The notes under the pieces were generated by a model that worked only from the letters and a program-made list of their open reading frames with translations, was not told the origin of the DNA and searched no databases. A DNA stretch of 64,000 bases, from assembly GCA_013397115.1 (NCBI GenBank), contig VWZW01007711.1, positions 95,625 to 159,624 on the forward strand. The letters run 5' to 3'. Origin of the DNA: Edolisoma coerulescens. Its lineage: Eukaryota; Chordata; Aves; Passeriformes; Campephagidae. A program made the translations under genes and the position numbers. Each line of letters opens with the position of its first letter. The stretch's first letter is position 1. Below are positions 18,453-30,400 of the stretch, in pieces.

Positions 18453-21400
18453 CTGCGCGGGGGGAACAGGGAGTCAGCAGCAGCGGGTGGAACTCAGTGT
18501 TTGCTTTCCAACACCTGCCTGTGCCCCCTGGGTTTAAAGGTCTGATCTAAGCTCGGTCTGGGAAGCCTCACCTCGAGTTCTGGGGGTAGTTTTGGGCAAG
18601 ACAATATAAAAAAGGCATTAAGCTGTTAGAGAGTGTCCAAAGGAGGCTGCAAGGATGGGGAAGGGTCTGGAGGGGGCACTTGGTTTGTTCAGCTGGAGAA
18701 GAGGAGACTGAGGTCAGACCTCATTGAGGTCTTCAGCATCCTCCTGGGGGGCAGCGGAGGGCACTGATCTCTTCACTCTCATGAGCAGTGACAGGAGCAG
18801 GGAACGGCCAGAGAAATGTGTCAGGGGAGATTTGGGCTGGATCTCAGGGAAAGGTTCTTCCCCCAGAGGGTGCTGGGCACTGCCCAGGCTCCCCAGGGAA
18901 TGGTCCCGGCCCCGAGGCTGCCAGAGCTCCGGGAGCGTTTGGACAGCGCTGCCAGGGATGCCCAGGGTGGGGTTGTCGGGGTGTCTGTGCAGGGGCAGGG
19001 GTGGGACTGGACGATCCCTGTGGGTCCTTCCAACCCAGGATATTCTCTGGTTCTATGATTCCATAAGCATGGGCTGGTTGGAGATGCTGGGGAGCTTTAA
19101 GGATCTCCAGACAGAGATGTCACACTAGAAAGGCATAGCTGAGGTGGGCAGCTGCTCTGATCATCTACCCCATCTAATCCAACCCAATCCAGTCCAATCT
19201 ATTCTAATCCAATTTAATCTAAGACCAAGGTTTGATCCTTTCATGGGGATCCTTCCTGTGCTGTGTGTGGACAGTCAGAGCCCAGAGAAGCTGAGGGCTG
19301 GACATGTCTCTGAGCCCTGTGGATGGACACTGATCCCTTGTCCTCTCCTTGCTAATGACCCTTCATTTATGTCCTGAGTCCAACAGTTTGTACCAAAAAG
19401 TGTCTGAAACTGGGAATCTACAGACAGGACTCTTCACCAAAATCTTCTTTGTGTGGAGCAAAATAATCAGATTTTAAATAAAATCTGGAGTTTGGTGGGG
19501 GGTTTTGTACTGGAAGCTGTCAGACTTCCCCTGCCCACCTCTACCTGCTGTGGTGTGGAAAACGTGGATCAAGATGGACTTTAAGCTCCCTCCAACCCAA
19601 ACCATTCCATGATTCTGTTTGCACTGGAATCAAGGCGTGTTTCAGCTCTTCTTAACCCCCCCTGTCTGTTTGGAGGGAGAGGAAGTGCCGTGCCCTGGAA
19701 AATAATCCCTGCCTGGGAATTCCTGCGGTCCCACTCCATCAGGAGGAGCCACACTGGGCCATCCATGCAGGACTGGACACTCAGCCTGTCCCCACTGGAC
19801 ACTCAGCCTGTCCCCACTGGACACTCACCGTCCGGCCGGCCTCGTTGTTGTGCCTGTTCATGGCCGAGCGCGCGTCCGGCCGGTTCTCCCGCGCGTCTGC
19901 GAATTCCCGGGACACCAGCACGCCGAAGTCGGCGTCCTCGCTGCACCCCCCCCATTTCCAGCCGTCCCCCGGGGGTCCCTTGTGGTGGGAGTCACAGCCA
20001 CAGATGGTGGAGGTGCCCTCGGCGCAGGAGCGGGTGACAGCGAAGGCCACCCCGGCCGAGGCGATGGCGTGGACGAAGGCGGATTCTCGTGTGGCTGTGG
20101 AGACACAGAGCCCGGGGGTCACTGGTCAGGGCAACACTGGTGTTTTCCTTCCCAACCTCCCCCAGCAGCACCTAAACCTCACTGAAAAGCAAGAAGTTAT
20201 TTTAGTAATGTGTTAATGAACGTTTTCTGGAGTGGGAGCTGCCGGCATTGCCCTTGGGCAGAAGGAGGTGGGGCAGGGGTGTGACTCCAGCTCTGGGGTG
20301 CAGCATTTCCCAAATTCAGGACCCAGGATTTGACCCAGCATGGGTGCTCAGGGGTGAACATGGCATCAGCAGGAGCTTGAGGGGCCTCAGGAGAGAGTTA
20401 CTGGAATAATTCTTGGCCTGGGAACCCAGAGAGGGGCTCCATGCCAGGGGTTAGAGATGGAGAAGCTCATTGACCTGGGAGAGGTTTCAGATGATGCAGC
20501 ACACACTGTGGGAGAACAGGCCCTTGGCCTCAGTGGCTGCTCTGACTCGGGCTCTCCCAAGCACAGTAGGTATCTCAGAACCAACTTTCTCCCTGGGGAC
20601 ACCTTTTGGCTCCGAGCTCTGCACAAGTGCAGCTCCCTGGGCAGTGACACTGGGGTGCTTCAGCCCATCTGTAAGGATGGAGACTAGGTCTCTAAAGGCA
20701 GAGCAGATGTTGGAGTCAATCCAGCCTCCTGCCGACGTGCAGGAGACTGGCAGGGGCTGGAGGCCGGAGCTCAGGGCTGTGGTCAGGGCAGGAGGGTTGC
20801 AGCTGCCTCGTGGGTGTAGCGTGATCGGATCATCAGGACAATCATCAGTGGATGTGGGATGAAGCCAGAAATTTCTGCTGAGAAGATCACCTTGGAGCCA
20901 GTCCCCTCCTTCCAGAGCAGGAGCCTTGAACCATCTCAGCTGCCCCCTGCATCCCTGCCCTGCTCGTGCCTCGTGCCCTGGGACAGCAGGTCCCTCTCCC
21001 CAGCCTCAGTCTCTCTGCAGAGCTGGCTCTGGCTCCCAAAAGCCAGGCTTCCCAAGCTGAGCTGGTGTCAGCCCGTGCAGGTGCTCAGGGGAGGTGGCTG
21101 TGGGTGGGTGCCAGCTGTGGGAATGTGCCCGGGGAACTCCCAAGTGGGATCCCCAACCGGGGCTGCTCAGTCCTGTCTGTGCCGGCAGCACTACACTGAG
21201 GTTCTCATCCCCTTTTAGTTCAAACTCTTCCCTCTTGCCCTTCCCATTTCCGATGTGCCAGCAGGGATCCAGCCTCTACCTGCCAAGGTTTTCCTTGGGG
21301 GTCTTTCACCAGCTGCTTATCCTGGAGCACTGGGGGCTGTGGGCACGGCTTGAAGGTCCCTGCTCCCAGTGAGGTGTTCCAGCCTGACAAAGGCTCTTTG

Positions 21401-24400
21401 GGTGGCCCGTGATCCAAAGCAGATCAGATTAGGGGAGCCAGCGAGCCCTCCTGGCCCCAGCCCAGGACAGCCCGGGGACAGGGGGAGGACACGATGTGGC
21501 TCCGCTTTCCCTGGGGGTGTGGATGGAGGAGCAGGGTCACTGCGGGTGCGGGGCTGGGCTGGGACCGAGCCGGGGCTGGCAGTGCCCGCCGGGCAGGGCC
21601 GCGATGGACACGGCTCCCGCAGCTGCCCCGTGCCCGCTGTGTCTCCCGTGCCCCCCGTGCCCCCCGTGCCCCCCGTGCCCNCGCCTGGGTCTGGGCGAGG
21701 AGCTGGGAGAATTTCCCAGAGACGAAATGCGGGAGCAGCGTTCCCAGAACCAGGGGAGGGGCTGGCGAGGGAGGATTAGAGCCGCCTTGACAGCGCACCA
21801 CTGCGACTGTCTCCCAGCCGGGCCCGTTACCTGCTGGGACACTCAATTTGCCATTGTTCCCGCGGTGTCACACTGTATTACCAGCATAATGCGGAATGTT
21901 TCCGCCGGCCAGCGTACCCACGGCACAGAGCACTGGCATTCCCCAGGAGCACCTCGTAGCAACGAGGCAATGTTCCCCTGTCCTGCCGTCACCCTCCAAT
22001 CCCGCCAGCCCGGCTGGGAAATCCCTATTGATGGCGCTCCCCAGCCCCCCAGAATGGCTAAAGGGCGTGTGAATGCGGCAGCGATTTGAAACGACTGCGG
22101 CGCTGCGATGGTATCGCTCGCCCTGCCTCACAGTAGGGGAGGAAGCTTAGCTCTTTCTCATCGGTATAAGCTTATTTTTCTCTCTCCCTCTCTCCATTCC
22201 CTCCCCCTCCCTTTAAGCTGCTGAGTTTATATCAAGACGGCCCCCTGATCCCACACACCCCTGTTTAGATGCAAATGACTGCGAGTGTCATGGCTGAGAA
22301 AAGCCGTGGGTTATCGTGGTGCGGGTCTGCCTTTTCACAGCTCGTGGCAGGGGCTTAGCCCAGCTCGCAGGGACCCCCGAGGGCAGCCCGGGCCCAGCTG
22401 CCTCCCCTGCACCTGCCCCGGCGCGGGATGCGCTGCCCGGGCTCGGGGAGCATCTTCCCGGAGAAGCGGCGGCGGCTCCCCGGAGCCGGAGAGGAGCGAA
22501 GGGCAGCGCGGGCGGAGGGGACAGGAGCGCAGGGAGCGGGGAAAGGAGTGACCCTGCCAAGGCTCCTGCCAAGCTCCCGCAGATCCAGCCCTGCCTGCGG
22601 CTCCCAGACCTCTCCCCCACGCCGGGAATCGCTCTCCGGGTGCCTGGGGTGCTTTCCCGCCCCGTGAGCTCACCAACAGCTCTCGCTGGGTGCCGACTTT
22701 GACCAAAATCGTGGATTTTATCACTAGCCCAGAGAATGGCCATTGCTCCCCCGCTAGAGCTGCTGGCTCAGCCCTGCCTTTGGGCAGGACTTGGCTGGAA
22801 GAGCCGCTGGATTTAGATAAGAATTGACCTTATTTTACAGAGAAAAGGGAAGGGAGGGAGGGGGAAGGCAGGTTTTTCTTCCCTCCTTATCCCAGACTGC
22901 ACACCTGCAGTATAAATCATCTCAGGGAATTTGCTTGTAAAAACATGATCTTACCCCACATTCAGGGGTTGGCTTTTTGGGTTTTTTTTTTTGTTTTTTT
23001 CATGGCCCAGGTTAGAAAATAAGAAATGGAAAAAAGAAAATCATAGAAAATCAAAGAAGAAAATCTAGAATCATAGAACTACAGAACAGTTTGGGTTGGG
23101 AGGGACCTTAAAGCCCATCCTGTCTCACCCCCTGCCATGGGCAGGGACACCTTCCACTATCCCAGGTTGCTCCAAGCCCTGGCCTTGGACAATTCCAGGG
23201 ATGGGGTGGCCACAGCTTTCCTGGGAATTCCATTCCAGGGCCTCCCCACCCTCACAGGGAACTCAATTCCTTCCCAATATCCCATCCATCCCTGCCCTCT
23301 GGCAGTGGGAAGCCGTTCCCTTGTCCTGTCACTCTTAGATTCTTGTTCCAAGTCCCTCTCCAGCTCTCTTTAGGCGCTGGAAGGGGCTCTGAGGTCTCCC
23401 TGAAGCCTTCTCTCCAGGTGAACAACCCCAGTTCTCCCAGCCTGTCCTTCCTTGCAGGAAGATCAGCAGTGGCCTCTGGAAACCAAAGCCTGGGCAGGTA
23501 CAGCAGCCAAACCCTCGTGAGTCTGAATTTGGAGTGGGGAACATGGAGGAACTGAAGGCAGAGCCTCTCCGGGGTCACTGTTCAGCAGCTCCCAGATGGG
23601 TTCGGTGCCTTGGGGTTTCCCTGAGCTGCCCTTGGTGTTCATTGCCCTGCCAGGGCCTGCAGGAGGAGAGGTGGGAGCTGAAGGTGACCCAGGGGAGGGA
23701 AGGGCTGTGGGGATGGGAGGGGAGGCTGTGGGAAGATCTGGAGGCAGGAACCCCTTGGGTGTTTCGGGGAGGGAAGCCCTGTGCTCCCACACTGGCACAG
23801 TGCTCACAGCCTGGAGGATGTGCCCAGGAGAGCAGCCCAGGAGAGCAGGACACGAGTGCCATGGCAGGGCTGCTCAGCTGAGCCCTCCCACACTGAGCTC
23901 TCCTTCAGTGGAAGGGACCATGGGTAACATGTCTGCAGCTCCTTTGAAATGAAATTATCCTCATTTCTTTTCAGGCTCTATCAGAAATGATTTTGTTGTG
24001 AGAACTTCACCTTTGAAGCTTTTCCAAAACAGCCTCAATCTACCTGAGGGAGCAGCAGCTGAGATTAACCAGGTTAATACCGAGGGGGGATTCCACCCAG
24101 GTGTTTGTCAGAGGGGAAACCCCGACCCTTTGTTGGCCAAACGCAGCGTGTGAGCTGTGACAGGGATTGTCTGGGTCTGGGTTTGGGTTTTGGTTTGTGG
24201 GGCTGCACCCCTGGGTGTGCTGGAAGTCAGGAAAAAGGGAACGTGGCAAGGGCTGCCGTGGTGGCCACAGCATCCAGATTATGGGCTCAAAACTCTTGAT
24301 TTGAGGACCACCTAAAGGGCTCCAAGACAGCTGGAGAGGGATTTGGGACAACGGCCTGGAGGGACAGGACACAGGGAATGGTTGCCCACTGCCAGAGGGC

Positions 24401-27400
24401 AGGGATATTGGGAAGGAATTGTTTCCTGTGAGGGTGGGGAGGCCCTGGCACAGGGTGCCCAGAGCAGCTGTGGCTGCCCCATCCCTGGAAGTGTCCAAGG
24501 CCAGGTTGGACAGGGCTTGGAGCAGCCTGAGACAGTGGAAGGTGTCCCTGCTCATGGCAGGGGGTGGCACTGGATGGGCTTTAAGATCCCTTTCAACCCA
24601 AACTGTTCTGTGACTCTTGTTGCTGCATCTAAGGAAGATGCTGAGTTGGACAAGATGATCTTTAAAAGGTCCCTTCCACCTCAAACCATTCCATGATCCT
24701 CTGAAGGCCCAGGAGTGTCCAGCAGCCCTCGTCAGTGACGAGCAGGGCGGGTCCCAGGCCCCTCACAGCTGACAGGACCTCTCAGTTTGTCACCAACGTT
24801 CTCTCTTCCCTCAGCCGAGGAAGCCGTGGCTGGAAAGGTTCTGGTTTGCTCTGCGACTTCTCCGCTGCAGACTCTGGGAATCTCCAAGGTTCCCTGTGTT
24901 CCTCAGTGCCACACAGAGCCACCAGTCCCATCCTCAATCCGCTCATTAATTTTGAAGGCAGCAGGGAAAAGACACAAGCACGGTTCAGAAATGTGAATAA
25001 TACCCAGATGGGCTGGGCTTTGATGTGCCCTTCTTTGCCAAGGATGCTGTTTTATTTTTAACTGCTCCACTTTCAGGTTAGTGAGACACCAGGATAAATC
25101 CACCCTGGGAGCCTGGCAGCGCTGTCTGGAGATGCGTCACGGTGGGATTGGCAAAGCTGCATCCCCACCGTGCTCACTCATTTCTCTCCATCTGTCAGAA
25201 GAGTTTCAGAGCTCTGGGTGATATTTTACCTTGTCAGCTTGGGGTGCGTGGAGATGCTGAGGCAAGTCCACACATGAGGCTTTGCTCGAGTCCCTGCAGC
25301 CGAAAGAATCTTAAAATATTCTCCATAAATTCAAAGTTCAGTTTGCTCATTACAGGGAGGATGGTTCGAATCCAACCTTTAAGTGCTCTCCCACTGACAG
25401 AAATGGTGGTGAGAGATTTTCAGTGGCTCAATGCTTGTTCTTTCATAGCGTGTTTAGAATTTTTATGACAGTTTTTTAATGATAGTTTTTTAAGAAAATT
25501 AAAACTTTCTGATCTTTTAGGTGCTGAAATTTAGGACAGGCTTTTATTAGGCAGCAAATTGGAGTGTGTTGAGCCCTGCTGACAAGTTATTTGGTGGTAA
25601 GTACAGCAGTTACCCCAAAATACACCCTGGCAAAACAGAGGGGAAATGAATCTCATGGTCCCTATTAGTGCTGTAAGACTTTACACTCCTGGTTCCTGCA
25701 AAGAATCCCACGTTAACACAAAGGAATGATTTTCACTGAAATATTCACCTGACATTTTGGGGATCTGAAATGATACCTACCCTTACTGGGAGGCTGAAAC
25801 TTGAAAAAAATAAATCATGAACTGTTTCTCTGCAGAACATTGTGGCTTTGTAAGAAAGATTCACCAGAAGTCCTGCACTCCCCAGGAGACTGTTGGGAAA
25901 TAGTCCAAAGTCCTGCTCTCACCCCAATTTCTCCAGTTTCTTGAAGTCTGTTCCATAAAATCCCCATTTCCAAAGCATCACTGGAAACAATAATTTCAGT
26001 TCAATAAAGAGACTTTGGGCTGCAGGGACCCAGTGGTGTCAACACCCAGGAGGACAAGGGGGAAATGGTTTTGGTTGTGTTTATGAAGCTGTGAAACCAA
26101 GATATTACCTGTGGCTGTCCCTTGTGCTAAACATGGCACAGAGTGAACAGAATCCACGGAACAGGACAGAGAAAATGGGGATTTTTATCCTCTGGGAGTT
26201 TTTAATCCACCATTAAGTTCAGTTTCATGGGAATGCCTTTTAATCTGGGGTCTGGGACATCTGAGATGTGGGACAGGTTATCATGGAGCTGGGCCAGGGG
26301 AGGTTTGGGCTGGACCTCAGGGAAAGGTTCTTCCCCCAGAGGGTGCTGGGCACTGCCCAGGCTCCCCAGGGAATGGTCCCGGCCCCGAGGCTGCCAGAGC
26401 TCCGGGAGCGTTTGGACACCGCTGCCAGGGATGCCCAGGGTGGGGTTGTTGGGGGGTCTGTGCAGGGCCAGGGTGGGACTGGATGATCCTGGGGGTCCCT
26501 TCAAACTCAGGGAATTTTGTGATTCTATGATTTGCCCCTCAGCACCTCCTTCCAGGGTGATTTGGGGCCCTTTCTCAGTTTTTCCAGTGTAATGCCCATG
26601 ATCTCACTGGGAATCCCAACTTTATGGTGCCTCATCAACGTTCCAGTGTGCCTGATCCGTGCCAGTGGGTGGAAAGGTGGCTTTCCAGGAACAGGGGATG
26701 TAGAGGAGTGTGGAGAGAGGAGAGGGAAAATGAACTCATAATCTCTCTTTGTGCCCTGCTTTTTGGGCTCATTTGTGAAAAGATTCATTGAAATCCCAGC
26801 TAAGCCTGACCAGGACCATGGATTTCAACCATGGTTCCTCACTGGTGGGGAAACTTGAGCCCAGGGCCCTCCTGGGTTGGGCAGTTTGGGCTTCAGTGGC
26901 CCTGCATTGATCCCAAAAAACTCAACCAGGTCCCCTCTCCTTGGCTTTTCCCATGGGCCTGCTGGACCCAGTTGTTTGGAAGGGAGGTGGAGCCTGTGAT
27001 TCCAGAACATGTGAGAGTGCCTGGGGCTAAACCTGCCTCCTCCTGTACTTTATATCCTCCCTGGCCCTCCTGAGCTCCTGGGATGGGAACAGACCCTTCC
27101 CTCATCACCCCTTGAGATGTGAAAAAAAAACGATTGGAGAAATCAGGGTTGAAAGCTGGGACATCAGACCCTTTCCCAGTGGGGCAGTCCTGGTGTATCC
27201 AGGGCCCAGCGGAGCTGTGCCAGCTCTGCCCCCAGCCCAGCTGCCCCAGAGCCTCCAGGGGTTACCTTTGTCCAGGACGGGCCCGAAGATGGCCAGGCTG
27301 TCGTCGATGGTGGTGCAGTTCCAGCGGCGGCCCCGGAACTGGTGCTGGCACTCCTGGATGCCCAGCTTCACCCCCTCGGCCACGCTGGGCATGATCTCGA

Positions 27401-30400
27401 TGTAGTTGCGGCAGAAGCGGAGCTGCTTCGGGACGAGGCCGGGGATGGAGCCGCAGAGGATGGGCTGGGACCCCAGGGAGCTGTACTGCTGCCCCAGGGC
27501 GAGGGACCTGCAGGGGACAGGGGACAGCGTTAGGGCTGGGCAGCGCCCTCATGCCTGACCATGCCTGCTCCTGGTTCTTCCCCCAGAGGGGGCTGGGCAC
27601 TGCCCAGGCTCCCCAGGGAATGGGCATGGCCCCGAGGCTGCCAGAGCTCCGGGAGCGTTTGGACAGCGCTGCCAGGGATGCCCAGGGATGCCAAATAACC
27701 CCAACCCTGCCCCCACCATCCCCAGGGGGAGTTTGATGAGCTGAGAGTTCAGGGATTTCCCAAGGGAACGAGAGAACTGCTGCTGGTAGCTCTGGTGTGA
27801 GAAGGGCTTTCACAGCCGGGGACACCCCGGGCCTTCGGGGGCACAGAGGGACTCAGCTCTGCACGGAGCTATTCCGGCTACTCCAAAGCACCTCAGACCT
27901 CCCCAAGGGGCTGGAGGATCTGTCAGGACCTGCCAGGAGCTGGATCCAGGGCAGCAACACCTGGAGGCTGGAGAATACCCTGGGATCTCGCAGCTGTCAG
28001 AACTGATGTGAGAGCTCCTGAACTGTGGCCAAGGTGCAAAGTGCCCTGTCTGATGCCAAGTTCATCAGCAGAGGGATCAGCATTCCTGGAGAGGGGCTGC
28101 TCTGGGGTCAGATGTGTCAGTGCCACTGTCCCAGGCTGGCTGGACACCTGTGCAGGTGGCCCTGGCAGAGACTGAACCACCACAGCTCCACCTGGATGGA
28201 CACCAGGCTCGAGGAGCAGCTGGGAGCTGGGGAAGGTGCAAGACAGGTTTGAGAAGATCCTTTCTAGTGCTCCAAGGAGCTGCCAATAGCCCAGCATCAA
28301 ATCGTGGGAACAGTGGGTCAGATGGCTTCTTTGGCCAGAAATTGTCACTGCAGGGTGAAGACACAGAGCTCAAAGAAGCACTGAGACACCTGGCACTGCA
28401 CAGGAGCAGGGACAGCCTGGCCCAGGCTCCAGCCCAGCCACAGGAGTCCCTGCAGAGGGTGGGCTCAGACCTGTGTGAGCAGCAGTTCTGGGCCAGAGTG
28501 ACCACCATGAACTCAGAGCAGAGACCTCACACTGCAGGTGCCACTGTGGGCACACAAGGAGGAGTTTTGACTCAGCGTGTTCTCAGCCCACGGTGGGATT
28601 GTTGGGGTGTCCTGAGCAGGGCCAGGAGTTGGCCTGGATGATCCTTGTTGGGTCCCTTCCAACTCAGGAGGTTCTCTCATCCTGTGATTCTGTTTCTCTT
28701 GTACTGGGAGTCCGCAGGTGGAGAGAGGAGTTGAGGTGAGGCCCCGGCAGGGCTGAGCAGCAGGGAAGGGTCTCCTCTCTCCCTGCTGTCCCTCGGGCAG
28801 CCCTGGCGGCTGCAGTGTCCCCTGGCTGCTCCACACTCAGGTTTTGGTCCCGCAGCACACCCAGGTCTTGCTCTGCACTCTTTGCTGCTTTCCCCCCGGG
28901 GTTGTTTCTTCCCAGGTGGTTTTTCCCCAGCTCCCTTGGCTGGAGTTCATCACATCCCTGTCTGTCCACTGCAGCACATTCCAGCCACCTGTGGTACCAA
29001 CCACTTCTCCCACTGTATTTGTGCTTCTCCCCCAAGCACCTGGAGACTGTGTGGGAATGAAACAATCATCTGTAGTCCTTGGCTAATCCAGGCTGGGAGC
29101 GGCCTCAGGAGGGCTCAGAGCAGGCCCAGTTTCCAGGTTACGTTTGGTTTCTCAGGGCCTTGTCCTTCCACAATCTGAACTCCTCCAAGGACAGAGATGC
29201 CATCGCTTGATGGGACACCTGGGAGACTGTCCTTACCCAGAGCTGCTCTTCCAGCCTGGATCAGGCTAGTGCTGAGCTGGATGCTGGCACCAGTTGGTCG
29301 ATTTAATTTCACACGAATGGTTTTAAGGATGTAAAGGGAACCCCAGGGTGTCTGCTGGAGACACTGAGTGAGAGGACCTGACTCCCACTCCTGCCCCAGT
29401 GCTGCCTTCTACCACAGCTCCTGCTCCTTGTTTCTCCTGCCCCTCTCTGCCCACTGGGGCACCTGCCTGAAGCTCCACATCTCCCACCCTTGGATGGGAC
29501 ACATGGAGGCAGCCAGATGTGGCTGGGAGGCAGTGCACTGGGAGTAGCTCCCAGAGCTGCTCTGTGCTTCCAGCTCCCTCCCAGTCCCACGGGATGGGGG
29601 CTCAGCACTGCTGGGACCAGTGGTGAGCTCCAAGGAACAGACTCTGCCCCCAGTGCTGCAGGGAACAGGCAGAGCCTGCTCTCCAGCCAGCACCTCATTG
29701 TCATTTTCCTTCTCGTGTCAGCGAACCTGGGATTCCCCCACTGCAACTTCAACAGTCACAAAAACTTCATTCCTCTTGTCCCATCATCCAGATCTCCCCA
29801 GGAGTGCTGGGAAGACACAGGGGGCAGGAGCTGTGCCTGAGGGGTCCCATGGGCCAATGGTTTCCCTGTAGAGTGGCTGAGATGTGAAGATGAAACCAAA
29901 CCTCTTTGAAATCCAGATCTGGGATCCCAGGGGCAAATATTGTGTCTTACACACGATGTTAAATTTGAAATCTCAGTCACAGGAGTTAAAACTCAATCAA
30001 AAGAGCTCATGGGGATGAAGGAAACACATCAGGAGAGGGAGTGTCACAGGGTGAATTTGAGAAAGATGGAGGACAAGGACAATCTTTAAGGCACAAACAC
30101 AACTCCAAGGCTGGCACCTGCAGGGGTGACAGACCCCACGCTTCCCTCTGCTGCTCTCAGTGTCCCTCCTGGCTGCCTGAGCCCACACTGCTCTGGCTGC
30201 CGTCGTGTGAGGGGGTGGATGTGCACGGGAGGGGTGGCTCTGTGTCCGTGGGCACGGCAGGAGGAGCAGGAGTGCCTGTGGCAAATAGACGGGAAATCCC
30301 TTTGCTCTTCCTCTGCTTAATCCCTGAAGTCCCTCAGGACTCCTGACACTCTGTCAGGCCAGGGACTCCTTTTGTTCCCCCCCGAGGGTGCCAGACCCAG

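Larger units (their letters stand above)
18453..19828 (-). other. WNT3: WNT3 intron 3
   Basis: 1376 bp. It contains a CR1 3' end (about 18622-19063, plus), a TAATCC-rich degenerate simple repeat (19160-19222) and a short CR1 tail (19566-19618). GTGAGT donor and CGCGCAG acceptor. Confidence 0.9.
20095..27265 (-). other. WNT3: WNT3 intron 2
   Basis: 7.2 kb. It contains a CpG-rich island (about 21830-22750), a CCCCCCGTGC-type repeat with a one-base gap, a T-rich tract at 22980-23002, and CR1 pieces at 23066-23450 (-), 24312-24616 (+), 24641-24700 (+) and 26286-26530 (+). The stretch 25100-26200 is moderately AT-rich and holds no recognised element. Confidence 0.9.

Noticed and set aside
17565..18545. 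326-codon open frame on the plus strand
   Set aside because: It is the antisense of WNT3 exon 4 plus the minisatellite; GC-rich coding DNA commonly leaves the opposite strand open.
23020..23066. A-rich sequence (gaaaatcatagaaaatcaaag) as a possible SINE or retrocopy tail
   Set aside because: It directly borders a CR1 3' end in the opposite orientation and has no body; probably simple sequence.
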